From Paenibacillus sp. FSL R10-2782 (GTDB taxonomy: Bacteria > Bacillota > Bacilli > Paenibacillales > Paenibacillaceae), in the NCBI RefSeq assembly GCF_038592985.1, contig NZ_CP151951.1, positions 4,686,001-4,750,000 on the forward strand: a stretch of 64,000 nucleotides of DNA. Reading direction: 5' to 3'. The notes under the pieces are model-generated. The model searched no databases. It was not told where the DNA came from and saw nothing but the letters and a program-made list of their open reading frames with translations. Made by a program: the position numbers and the translations under genes. This document shows positions 54,826-64,000 of the stretch, in pieces; positions within the stretch are counted from its first letter, which is position 1, and each line of letters begins with the position of its first letter.

Positions 54826-55446
54826 TTATGGAGAGGACGTACCCCCGAACAAATCAGTAACTTTATACCAAATCCAGTCCAAGGTTTGATCAATACTTTT
54901 GACCTGTCCTGCAATATGTGCTGTGGACGCTTGATAGTAGGAACCGTCAATCACAGTTACATTCCCTTCCACATCACCATATACCCGAGCCTCGCCATTT
55001 TGCACGGTCAAATCTCCAGCAATGGATTTACCCTCAGGCACAATTACAGTATCCCCTTGAATAACAACCTGATCCAGATGGCTTCCCTTGACTACCAATT
55101 GATGGTCTGTGGTTGAAAAGCTTGCCATACTTGAGCATATAATAACAAGAAAGAAAGCAGCGGCCGTAACAGCCGGGTGCCTTTTCACCCAAGTCAGCAT
55201 AGGCACCATTGGTGCTCTTCTATGCGGCGGCAAAGCATTCATGATGCGAAGTGTCAGCTCATCCGATACACACGGCACTTGATGCCGTGTACCATAAAGC
55301 ATCGCATCCGTCCGCTCCAGCTCTTTAAAACGCATGCGGCATTCCGGGCAGGTGAACAAGTGGTGCTCTAACTCCTGTTTTTCCTGCTCGGACAGGTCGC
55401 CATCCAGATAGTCATGCATAAAAGAGACGGCTTGTTTGCAATCCAT
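54826..55446 (-). CDS. rsiW: Anti-sigma factor RsiW-like with bactofilin-like ectodomain
   Basis: 206 residues. The zinc-finger anti-sigma domain (DCKQAVSFMHDYLDGDLSEQEKQELEHHLFTCPECRMRF, the His-x3-Cys-x2-Cys pattern) covers about residues 1-45; a single membrane helix (AVTAAAFFLVIICSSMASF) is near 95-113. The outer part differs from Bacillus RsiW: VIQGDTVIVPEGKSIAGDLTVQNGEARVYGDVEGNVTVIDGSYYQASTAHIAGQV has the short beta-turn repeats of bactofilin/DUF583-like sheets. It would hold SigW inactive at the membrane. The ATG at 55446 was chosen (AAAGGA upstream). 150 bp after sigW. Confidence 0.85.
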   Translation of the reverse strand: MDCKQAVSFMHDYLDGDLSEQEKQELEHHLFTCPECRMRFKELERTDAMLYGTRHQVPCVSDELTLRIMNALPPHRRAPMVPMLTWVKRHPAVTAAAFFLVIICSSMASFSTTDHQLVVKGSHLDQVVIQGDTVIVPEGKSIAGDLTVQNGEARVYGDVEGNVTVIDGSYYQASTAHIAGQVKSIDQTLDWIWYKVTDLFGGTSSP

Positions 55447-55596
55447 ATGAGCCAATCCTTTCTAATATTCTTCCGTGTTTCTCTACATAACATGCTTCGG
55501 CTTAGAAACTTTGCTCACTTTACATACGCTACAACGAGCAATATGTTTCACAAAAAACATCTGTGCGCGCACTTTCCAAGATCCTGAACACATGAT

Positions 55597-56163
55597 TTAC
55601 AACTTGTGTTCCAATTTTTTGCGTAGAAAATCCCGGCCCCTGTGAACCCTCGTCTTAATGGTAGTAACTGGAAGATTAAGCACATCGCTAATTTCCTGCA
55701 ACGAAAGCTCCTGCAAGTAACGCAAAACCATAATCGTCCTGTATTTGTCTGGAAGGCTGTCAATGGCATCATGAATTAAGGATTGTGTCTCGGACAACAG
55801 CGTATACCCTTCAGGTGTAAGATCTTCGCTAGCGAGCATCGCATACCCATCCACACCTTCCTGCTCATTCATCTCAGCATCCAGTGAGTATGTAGGCTTT
55901 CTCCTTCGCAGACGGTCAATGCACAGATTCGTCGCAATCCGGTAAATCCATGTGGAGAACTTCTGCCCATGATCATATTTTTCCAAATTACGATATACAC
56001 GCAAAAAAGTTTCCTGCACCAGATCCTCCGCCTCATGGCGATTCCCCAGCATCCGGTAGGAAAGATGAAAAATCCGATCTTTATATAACTCGACTAACTC
56101 CGCAAAAGCTCGCTGATCACCTTTCTGCACCAGCCTAACCAAGCGGCTTTCCATATTATCCAC
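55597..56163 (-). CDS. sigW: ECF sigma factor SigW
   Basis: 188 residues. Region 2 (FAELVELYKDRIFHLSYRMLGNRHEAEDLVQETFLRVYRNLEKYDHGQKFSTWIYRIATNLCIDRLRRRKP) and region 4 (LPDKYRTIMVLRYLQELSLQEISDVLNLPVTTIKTRVHRGRDFLRKKLEHKL) are complete. SigW directs genes for cell-envelope stress and antimicrobial peptide resistance. A GTG at 56163 six bases after GGGGGAG is the likely start; an ATG at 56220 adds 19 residues. rsiW follows. I did not find a convincing SigW-type autoregulatory promoter. Confidence 0.93.
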   Translation of the reverse strand: MDNMESRLVRLVQKGDQRAFAELVELYKDRIFHLSYRMLGNRHEAEDLVQETFLRVYRNLEKYDHGQKFSTWIYRIATNLCIDRLRRRKPTYSLDAEMNEQEGVDGYAMLASEDLTPEGYTLLSETQSLIHDAIDSLPDKYRTIMVLRYLQELSLQEISDVLNLPVTTIKTRVHRGRDFLRKKLEHKL

Positions 56164-56301
56164 TCTATACTCCCCCAGACTTGCTGATGGGTTGCTCATT
56201 ACCTTGTTATAATAATTCATCGTAGTTCAATTTTATCGGAAAATCAACTGTAGCGTTGACACCAATAGGACTCCTGCTCCGTCATATGCATACAGACAGC
56301 A

Positions 56302-56329
56302 CAATCGGGCACCCATAAGCGCCCGATTG
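56302..56329. terminator. Hairpin after ppc
   Basis: CAATCGGGC (56302-56310) and GCCCGATTG (56321-56329) with a 10-nt loop, 25 bp after the ppc stop. No T-run follows on the minus strand, so it is a weak or factor-assisted terminator. Confidence 0.5.
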
Positions 56330-56354
56330 CCTGTGTTCATGCGGTCAATCTGTA

Positions 56355-59147
56355 TCAGCCCGTGTTTCTCAGCCCTGCGGCGATTCCGTTAATAGTTAAC
56401 AGCACCTCACGTAGCAGCTCCGCATCGTCCCCGTTCTGCTCACGCAGTTCGCGTAGCTCACTAAGCAACTGAACCTGCAAGTAGCTTAACGGATCAACAT
56501 AAGGATTACGCAATCGGATGGACTCCTGAATTACCGGCACATCGTCCAGAATTTCCGATTGTCCTGTTATTTTCAAAATCAGCTCGGATGTCAGCTTGAA
56601 TTCCTCTGAAATTTGTCCGAAAATGCGCTGGCGAGCCTCTTCATCATCAGACATCCCTGCATATTCCTCTGCAATCAGCAAATCCGCCTTGGCAATCGCC
56701 ATTTGCAGTGTATCAATAAGGGAGCGGAAGAAAGCTGATTCCTTGAACATCGTTTGCAGCACCTTGAGGTTCTCCTCATTGTCCTGATAGAAGCTTTGCA
56801 GCCCTGTTCCAGCCGCGTACCAAGCAGGCAGCAAATAACGGCTTTGCGTCCATGCAAAAACCCATGGAATGGCGCGCAAGTCCTCAAAACGTTCACTGTT
56901 TTTACGCTTGGACGGACGAGAGCCAATATTAAGCTCGCCCACCTCAGGTAATGGCGTTGATTCCTTGAAAAAATTGAAGAAATCCGGATCACGGAAAATC
57001 AAATCCTGATACTTCTCCAGTGATACCTCGGAAATACGGGCAATGATCTCCTCCCAGCTCTCCTCGAACACTTCCTTCTTACCGGAACGGTTATACGCCA
57101 CTGCGGTAATCAGAGCTGACGTTGCCTGCTCTAGACTTCGATAAGCGATGCCCTTGAGTGAGTATCTGGATGAGAGCACCTCACCCTGCTCCGTAATCTT
57201 GATGCCGCCTCCGATCGTATGAGGAGGTTGGGCCAAAATGCTGCGATTAAGCGGCATGCCTCCGCGTCCCAGTGCTCCCCCGCGTCCGTGGAAGAACTTT
57301 ACTTTTACGCCGAACTCATTAACCACTTCCGTAATGCTGTTCATCGCAACCCTAAGCTCCCAGTTCGCCGTTACCACACCGCCGTCCTTATTACTATCCG
57401 AATATCCCAGCATGATCTCCTGAAGCTGATCCATTGCTGCTACGGATTGGCGATATACAGGTAAGTTCAGCAGCCTTTTCATAATACTTGGGGCAGCATG
57501 CAGGTCGTCTATCGTTTCAAACAAAGGAACGGATTGCAATGTACATACGACTGTGCCATCTTTCTCGATACGGAACAAACCCACTTCTTTAGACAGCACC
57601 ATAACTTCCAGTAAGTCGCTTGCTCCCTGAGTCATACTGATCAAGTAGCTTGTAATGGATTGCTTTCCAAATTCCTCCTGAGCCAGATAAATCGTACGAT
57701 ATACATCAAGGCATTCCTGAGTGCTGTCACTATATTTCAAATACGGCGACGTAATCGGACGAGGCTCGTTCAGCAGCTTTTCCAGCAGGTCTATTTTCTC
57801 TTCCTCAGGCAGCTTGCCATAATCCGCAACAATATTCATTTTAGAGAGGATTTCAGTCATTGCATTTTCATGCTCCTGACTATGCTGACGTACATCCAGC
57901 GTAGCCGTATGGAAGCCGAACAGCTCTACCTGACGAATCATCTTCTGAATATAAGTATCTGCCACATAATCCGCAAAATGATGACGCAAGCTGTCATCAA
58001 TAACGTTCAGATCCGCAATAAGCTCTTCAGCTGAACTATAACGTTCCTTCGTGCCCTGCTTGCTTTCATCCAGGATATTATTCACCTTGGCTATCATATA
58101 AGCCAGCTTGATACGGTAAGGCTCTTTCTCGTTATGCCACACTTCCATCTTTTTAAGCGTAATATGGGTCCGGTCTTCCTCAATAGAAGCCAGCAAATCA
58201 TCAGAGACACGTATAATGCTAGTGCTAAAGCTCAGATAACCCATAAATTCCTTCAACGTGTGCTGATATTCTCTCAAAGCCAGCTTACGCTGCATACGTA
58301 ACGTTTCCCAAGTAACATGAGCCGTAACAGACGGGTTGCCGTCCCGGTCCCCACCGATCCAGGAACCAAATCTCAAATAGGTCGGAATATGCCACTTCTG
58401 CTCAGGATAATATTTGCCTAAACATCGTTCCAATTCTTGGTATACGTCAGGCAGCACATGAAACAAAGTCTCATGAAAATAATACATCCCGTTTCTCACT
58501 TCATCTAACACAGTTGGTTTACGATCTCGCAGTTCGTCCGTCTGCCATAGTGTAATCACTTCATTCAGCAGATTTTCTCGCACCTGTTCCCGCTCCCGCA
58601 AGGTAAGCATAGGATTATCCAGCAGCATGACGTCCTCGGAAATGCGCTTGTGAATGTCCAAAATCACCCGTCTCGTGGCTTCTGTAGGATGTGCAGTCAT
58701 AACCAGTTCCAGAGAAAGCTCCTCCAGGAGATTGCTAACGTCCTCAGCAGAAAATCCACCCTGCTTAAGTTCCTGAACAGAATTTTCAATTGAACCACGT
58801 TGAACATCTTCACCAGCAGAATGCTCATAGTCTCGTTTGCGGCGGATACGATGATTTTGCTCGGCAATATTCACTAACTGAAAATAAATCGCAAACGCGC
58901 GAATAACCTGGTGACGAATGTCCGTATCCAGCCCACTAACGATTTGTTTGAAATTCTCATACAACTCCGGCTGATACCCCGCACGTAACGATTTACTTGT
59001 CTCACGTATCTTTTCTACAATATCCAAAAGTTCGTTGCCACCCTGATGAACCAAAACCTCACCAAGAATATTCCCCAGAAAACGAACGTCCCGCCGTAGC
59101 AGATTGTTGGATTGGTTTTTGTTAGCGGTTAACGTAAGCTCAGTCAT
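56355..59147 (-). CDS. ppc: Phosphoenolpyruvate carboxylase
   Basis: 930 residues, full length for the bacterial enzyme, which forms oxaloacetate from PEP and bicarbonate to replenish the TCA cycle. Catalytic motifs: VMTAHPTEATRR (His), FGSWIGGDRDGNPSV, MLGYSDSNKDGGVV, FHGRGGALGRGGMP, and the C-terminal RNPYVDPLSYLQVQLL with INGIAAGLRNTG at the very end. GGGGGG before the ATG at 59147 sets the start; an ATG at 59210 is in frame but lacks a site. A single-gene unit upstream of sigW. Confidence 0.97.
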   Translation of the reverse strand: MTELTLTANKNQSNNLLRRDVRFLGNILGEVLVHQGGNELLDIVEKIRETSKSLRAGYQPELYENFKQIVSGLDTDIRHQVIRAFAIYFQLVNIAEQNHRIRRKRDYEHSAGEDVQRGSIENSVQELKQGGFSAEDVSNLLEELSLELVMTAHPTEATRRVILDIHKRISEDVMLLDNPMLTLREREQVRENLLNEVITLWQTDELRDRKPTVLDEVRNGMYYFHETLFHVLPDVYQELERCLGKYYPEQKWHIPTYLRFGSWIGGDRDGNPSVTAHVTWETLRMQRKLALREYQHTLKEFMGYLSFSTSIIRVSDDLLASIEEDRTHITLKKMEVWHNEKEPYRIKLAYMIAKVNNILDESKQGTKERYSSAEELIADLNVIDDSLRHHFADYVADTYIQKMIRQVELFGFHTATLDVRQHSQEHENAMTEILSKMNIVADYGKLPEEEKIDLLEKLLNEPRPITSPYLKYSDSTQECLDVYRTIYLAQEEFGKQSITSYLISMTQGASDLLEVMVLSKEVGLFRIEKDGTVVCTLQSVPLFETIDDLHAAPSIMKRLLNLPVYRQSVAAMDQLQEIMLGYSDSNKDGGVVTANWELRVAMNSITEVVNEFGVKVKFFHGRGGALGRGGMPLNRSILAQPPHTIGGGIKITEQGEVLSSRYSLKGIAYRSLEQATSALITAVAYNRSGKKEVFEESWEEIIARISEVSLEKYQDLIFRDPDFFNFFKESTPLPEVGELNIGSRPSKRKNSERFEDLRAIPWVFAWTQSRYLLPAWYAAGTGLQSFYQDNEENLKVLQTMFKESAFFRSLIDTLQMAIAKADLLIAEEYAGMSDDEEARQRIFGQISEEFKLTSELILKITGQSEILDDVPVIQESIRLRNPYVDPLSYLQVQLLSELRELREQNGDDAELLREVLLTINGIAAGLRNTG

Positions 59148-59835
59148 GCTTTTCCCCCCATCTGATCTGTTCACACTCAATACAGCTTTGTTGAATAGGT
59201 ACGTATACACACGAAATTTGACACTTTCTTAACATCATACAATAAAAACGCGTGAAAAGCTGCAAAATTTACAGTAAAAAGTCACGTTTTTAAAATACTT
59301 TTTTTGAGAATATATTGGTTTTTTATGCACAAAAATGAAATTTAATAAATAAAATAACTTTATGACCCAGAGAATCATGAGACTTTATGCACAGGTGTTA
59401 TAAACAGCATGATTTTAAAAACAAAAAAATCATGCATCATTATGTGCATATGTTTATTAATTGTTGACAAAGTGAAAGCCAATAGCCTTCTATCCACAAA
59501 GATATACACAAAACAGCCATCTTTCAATATTTCTGAGCTTTTTTTTCCTTCCATACGCAGCTATACCCACATAAAAGAAGCCCTTGTGTACAACTGAATA
59601 CAGCAGGCTTGGAGTTATCCGAATCATTATGGTCATAGGATTCCTATAATGAAGGAATTTGATTACGAAATTAGCCTTACTATAGGAGAAAAGAATACGT
59701 AAGAGGGGGGAATACGGGATCTGGATCTTAAAGCAACGAGCGCCTATGTACAATATGCACAAGTCATCCCCAACTGTGCAAGACAGGAGATTCTTGCAGT
59801 AACCTATACACAGAGAACGTTTATATAATGTGGAC
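59148..59835. other. Gene-free region with DnaA-box-like 9-mers
   Basis: An AT-rich stretch between ppc and the tRNA array with no convincing gene. It holds two exact DnaA-box consensus sites TTATGCACA (59323-59331, 59385-59393) and several one-mismatch copies: TGTGCATAT (59443), CTATCCACA (59490), ATATACACA (59502), TGTGTACAA (59585), ATATGCACA (59753), CTATACACA (59804) and TGTGGACAA (59829). The ppc promoter must also lie here. Confidence 0.5.
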
Positions 59836-59862
59836 AAAATAAAAAGAAGCCTCTCGGCTTCT
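59836..59862 (-). terminator. Terminator of the rRNA-tRNA operon
   Basis: AGAAGCC (59845-59851) and GGCTTCT (59856-59862) with a 4-nt loop. The minus strand continues TTTTTATTTT. Just beyond the last tRNA. Confidence 0.9.
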
Positions 59863-59874
59863 AGGTGATCAGTA

Positions 59875-59945
59875 AGCGGGTGATGGGAATCGAACCCACG
59901 CTATCAGCTTGGAAGGCTGAAGTTCTACCATTGAACTACACCCGC
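59875..59945 (-). tRNA. tRNA-Gly (TCC)
   Basis: Cloverleaf with acceptor GCGGGTG/CACCCGC, anticodon loop in CAGCCTTCCAAGCTG giving TCC, T-arm GGGTTCGATTCCC. CCA not encoded. Last tRNA of the array. Confidence 0.95.
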
Positions 59946-59954
59946 AAATTAGTA

Positions 59955-60028
59955 TCGGGATGACACGATTTGAACATGCGACCCCCTGGTCCCAAACCAG
60001 GTGCTCTACCAAGCTGAGCTACATCCCG
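59955..60028 (-). tRNA. tRNA-Pro (TGG)
   Basis: Acceptor CGGGATG/CATCCCG; anticodon stem-loop CCTGGTTTGGGACCAGG gives TGG. CCA not encoded. Confidence 0.95.
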
Positions 60029-60051
60029 ACATATAATTTTTTTTAAAAAAA

Positions 60052-60128
60052 TGGCGCGCCCTGAGAGATTCGAACTCCCGGCCTTTTGATTCGTAGTCAA
60101 ACGCTCTATCCAGCTGAGCTAAGGGCGC
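60052..60128 (-). tRNA. tRNA-Arg (ACG)
   Basis: Acceptor GCGCCCT/AGGGCGC; anticodon stem-loop TTGACTACGAATCAA gives ACG (read as ICG). 3' CCA is encoded. Confidence 0.95.
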
Positions 60129-60133
60129 AAATA

Positions 60134-60208
60134 TGGAGCGGACGACGGGAATCGAACCCGCGACCCTCGCCTTGGCAAGGCGATGCTCTACCGCTGAGCC
60201 ACGTCCGC
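60134..60208 (-). tRNA. tRNA-Gly (GCC)
   Basis: Acceptor GCGGACG/CGTCCGC; anticodon stem-loop CGCCTTGCCAAGGCG gives GCC. CCA is encoded. Confidence 0.95.
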
Positions 60209-60218
60209 AAAAACAAGA

Positions 60219-60299
60219 TGCGCGTGGAGGGACTTGAACCCCCACGTCAAAGACGCTAGATCCTAAGTCTAGTGCGTCTGCCAATTCCGCCACACGCGC
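60219..60299 (-). tRNA. tRNA-Leu (TAG)
   Basis: A class II tRNA with a long variable arm (AGCGTCTTTGACG); acceptor GCGCGTG/CACGCGC; anticodon TAG in AGACTTAGGATCT. CCA not encoded. Confidence 0.93.
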
Positions 60300-60310
60300 A
60301 TGTAATAAAA

Positions 60311-60386
60311 TGGTGAGCCATGAAGGACTCGAACCTTCGACACCCTGATTAAAAGTCAGGTGCTCTACCAACTGAGCTAATGGCTC
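60311..60386 (-). tRNA. tRNA-Lys (TTT)
   Basis: Acceptor GAGCCAT/ATGGCTC; anticodon stem-loop CCTGACTTTTAATCAGG gives TTT. CCA encoded. Confidence 0.95.
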
Positions 60387-60390
60387 TTAA

Positions 60391-60465
60391 TGGCTGGGGA
60401 TATAGGATTTGAACCTATGCATGACGGAGTCAAAGTCCGTTGCCTTACCGCTTGGCTAATCCCCA
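60391..60465 (-). tRNA. tRNA-Gln (TTG)
   Basis: Acceptor TGGGGAT/ATCCCCA; anticodon stem-loop ACGGACTTTGACTCCGT gives TTG. CCA encoded. Confidence 0.95.
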
Positions 60466-60520
60466 ATATGCATATGATTCACAATTCCCCAATATTTCAA
60501 CCAGGTAAGAGGATGAAATA

Positions 60521-60596
60521 TGGTGGAGGCTGAGGGGCTCGAACCCCCGACCCTCTGCTTGTAAGGCAGATGCTCTCCCAGCTGAGCTAAGCCTCC
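60521..60596 (-). tRNA. tRNA-Val (TAC)
   Basis: Acceptor GGAGGCT/AGCCTCC; anticodon stem-loop CTGCCTTACAAGCAG gives TAC. CCA encoded. Confidence 0.95.
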
Positions 60597-60607
60597 ATAC
60601 TACCCTA

Positions 60608-60679
60608 TGACCCGTAGGGGAATCGAACCCCTGTTACCTCCGTGAAAGGGAGGTGTCTTAACCGCTTGACCAACGGGCC
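60608..60679 (-). tRNA. tRNA-Glu (TTC)
   Basis: Acceptor GGCCCGT with ACGGGTC (one G-U pair); anticodon stem-loop CCTCCCTTTCACGGAGG gives TTC. CCA not encoded. Confidence 0.95.
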
Positions 60680-60687
60680 ATAACACA

Positions 60688-60760
60688 AGCTCTCAACCGG
60701 GTTCGAACCGGTGACCTCATCCTTACCATGGATGCACTCTACCTGCTGAGCTATGAGAGC
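60688..60760 (-). tRNA. tRNA-Thr (GGT)
   Basis: Acceptor GCTCTCA/TGAGAGC; anticodon stem-loop CATCCATGGTAAGGATG gives GGT. CCA not encoded. Confidence 0.95.
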
Positions 60761-60763
60761 AAA

Positions 60764-60839
60764 TGGCTCCCCGAACAGGACTCGAACCTGTGACAACTCG
60801 ATTAACAGTCGAGTGCTCTACCAACTGAGCTATCAGGGA
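60764..60839 (-). tRNA. tRNA-Asn (GTT)
   Basis: Acceptor TCCCTGA with TCGGGGA (one U-G pair); anticodon stem-loop CTCGACTGTTAATCGAG gives GTT. CCA encoded. First tRNA after the 5S gene. Confidence 0.95.
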
Positions 60840-60857
60840 ATAGTAATCATAAGGATT

Positions 60858-60974
60858 TGCTTGGCGACGTCCTACTCTCCCAGGACCCTGCGGTCCAAGT
60901 ACCATCGGCGCTGGAGGGCTTAACGGTCGTGTTCGGGATGGGTACGTGTGGAACCCCTCCGCTATCGCCACCAA
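60858..60974 (-). rRNA. rrf: 5S ribosomal RNA
   Basis: About 117 nt reading TTTGGTGGCGATAGCGGAGG at the 5' side, with the conserved CCCATCCCGAACACGACCG region and the 3' end in GTCGCCAAGC. Ends are accurate to a few bases. Lies between 23S and tRNA-Asn. Confidence 0.95.
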
Positions 60975-61130
60975 ACATGAATTTACATCGTAAATTCTTC
61001 CGTGCAGATTTCTGGTACCACGCTACTGCGTGTATAGAAATCCAACGTATTCGTATGTATCTTCTACATACCTTCAAGGTATTACACCCTGAAAACTGGA
61101 TCCGAAACTTCATTGCGTCCTATACTTTAG

Positions 61131-64000
<2,870 letters not shown>

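Noticed and set aside
56164-56354. SigW autoregulatory promoter (TGAAAC/CGTA type) before sigW
   Set aside because: No convincing -35 and -10 pair with the correct spacing was visible, so none is reported.
60006-60371. Minus-strand open frame of 121 codons
   Set aside because: It crosses tRNA-Pro, Arg, Gly, Leu and Lys genes; it is a by-product of the tRNA array.

Overview
The window looks like a chromosomal segment of a low-to-mid GC, endospore-forming Firmicute, most likely Paenibacillus of the P. polymyxa group. Indicators are the sigW-rsiW-cdaA-cdaR-glmM-glmS order with a glmS ribozyme, Bacillus-type DeoR and SorC-like regulation, sporulation proteins (YtaF, a GerW fragment), strong GGAGG ribosome binding sites, a secreted GH16 lichenase of the Paenibacillus type, and a 23S-5S-tRNA array with Bacillus-like tRNA order. 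Species assignment is inference from recognised protein families; no search was run.

Layout. 1-2.6 kb: deoxyribonucleoside catabolism (nupC fragment, cdd, deoC, deoR) with a DeoR-type operator embedded in a good promoter. 2.8-4.5 kb: an orphan CheW and a slipin. 4.5-5.5 kb: a gene-free stretch with GC-rich structured DNA and a long imperfect palindrome. 5.5-8.5 kb: ribD-ribA and a FAD monooxygenase. 8.8-26 kb: an accessory region of small regulator-plus-target pairs (three HxlR, two MarR, LysR, XRE-cupin) beside DJ-1, DUF1835, DUF1275, AlaX, MFS, an HlyD/ABC-2 export pair, NAD(P)H oxidoreductase, LysE, a SET-like exporter, a macrolide-type glycosyltransferase and threonine aldolase. Several intergenic regions carry clear palindromic operators.

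26-36 kb: one coherent minus-strand peptide-scavenging cluster: GntR/FadR regulator, M20 amidohydrolase, oligopeptide ABC transporter (binding protein, two permeases, two ATPases), S9 peptidase and two small coupled ORFs, closed by a strong terminator. 36-48 kb: a mosaic with much decay: a frameshifted membrane gene, alkaline phosphatase with a Pho-box-like element, a truncated TetR, a GerW fragment, ytaF, an XRE-DUF1232 fusion, an IS630 remnant, an arsenic operon (arsR, arsB, arsC) next to arsM and arsN-like remnants, a lichenase, two nested defective IS3 elements and a frameshifted XRE gene.

48-59 kb: conserved core. glmS has a self-cleaving ribozyme leader; cdaA-cdaR-glmM links c-di-AMP synthesis to amino-sugar/cell-wall supply; sigW-rsiW forms a separate unit ended by its own terminator; ppc supplies oxaloacetate. 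59.2-59.8 kb is gene-free with a cluster of DnaA-box-like 9-mers. 59.87-64 kb is the 3' part of an rRNA operon on the minus strand: partial 23S, 5S and eleven tRNA genes ending in an intrinsic terminator.

I found no CRISPR array, prophage or recognisable defence system. The most unusual items are the unexplained structured stretch at 4.6-5.05 kb, the DnaA-box cluster at 59.3-59.8 kb, the bactofilin-like ectodomain of the anti-sigma factor and the decaying arsenic/IS mosaic.
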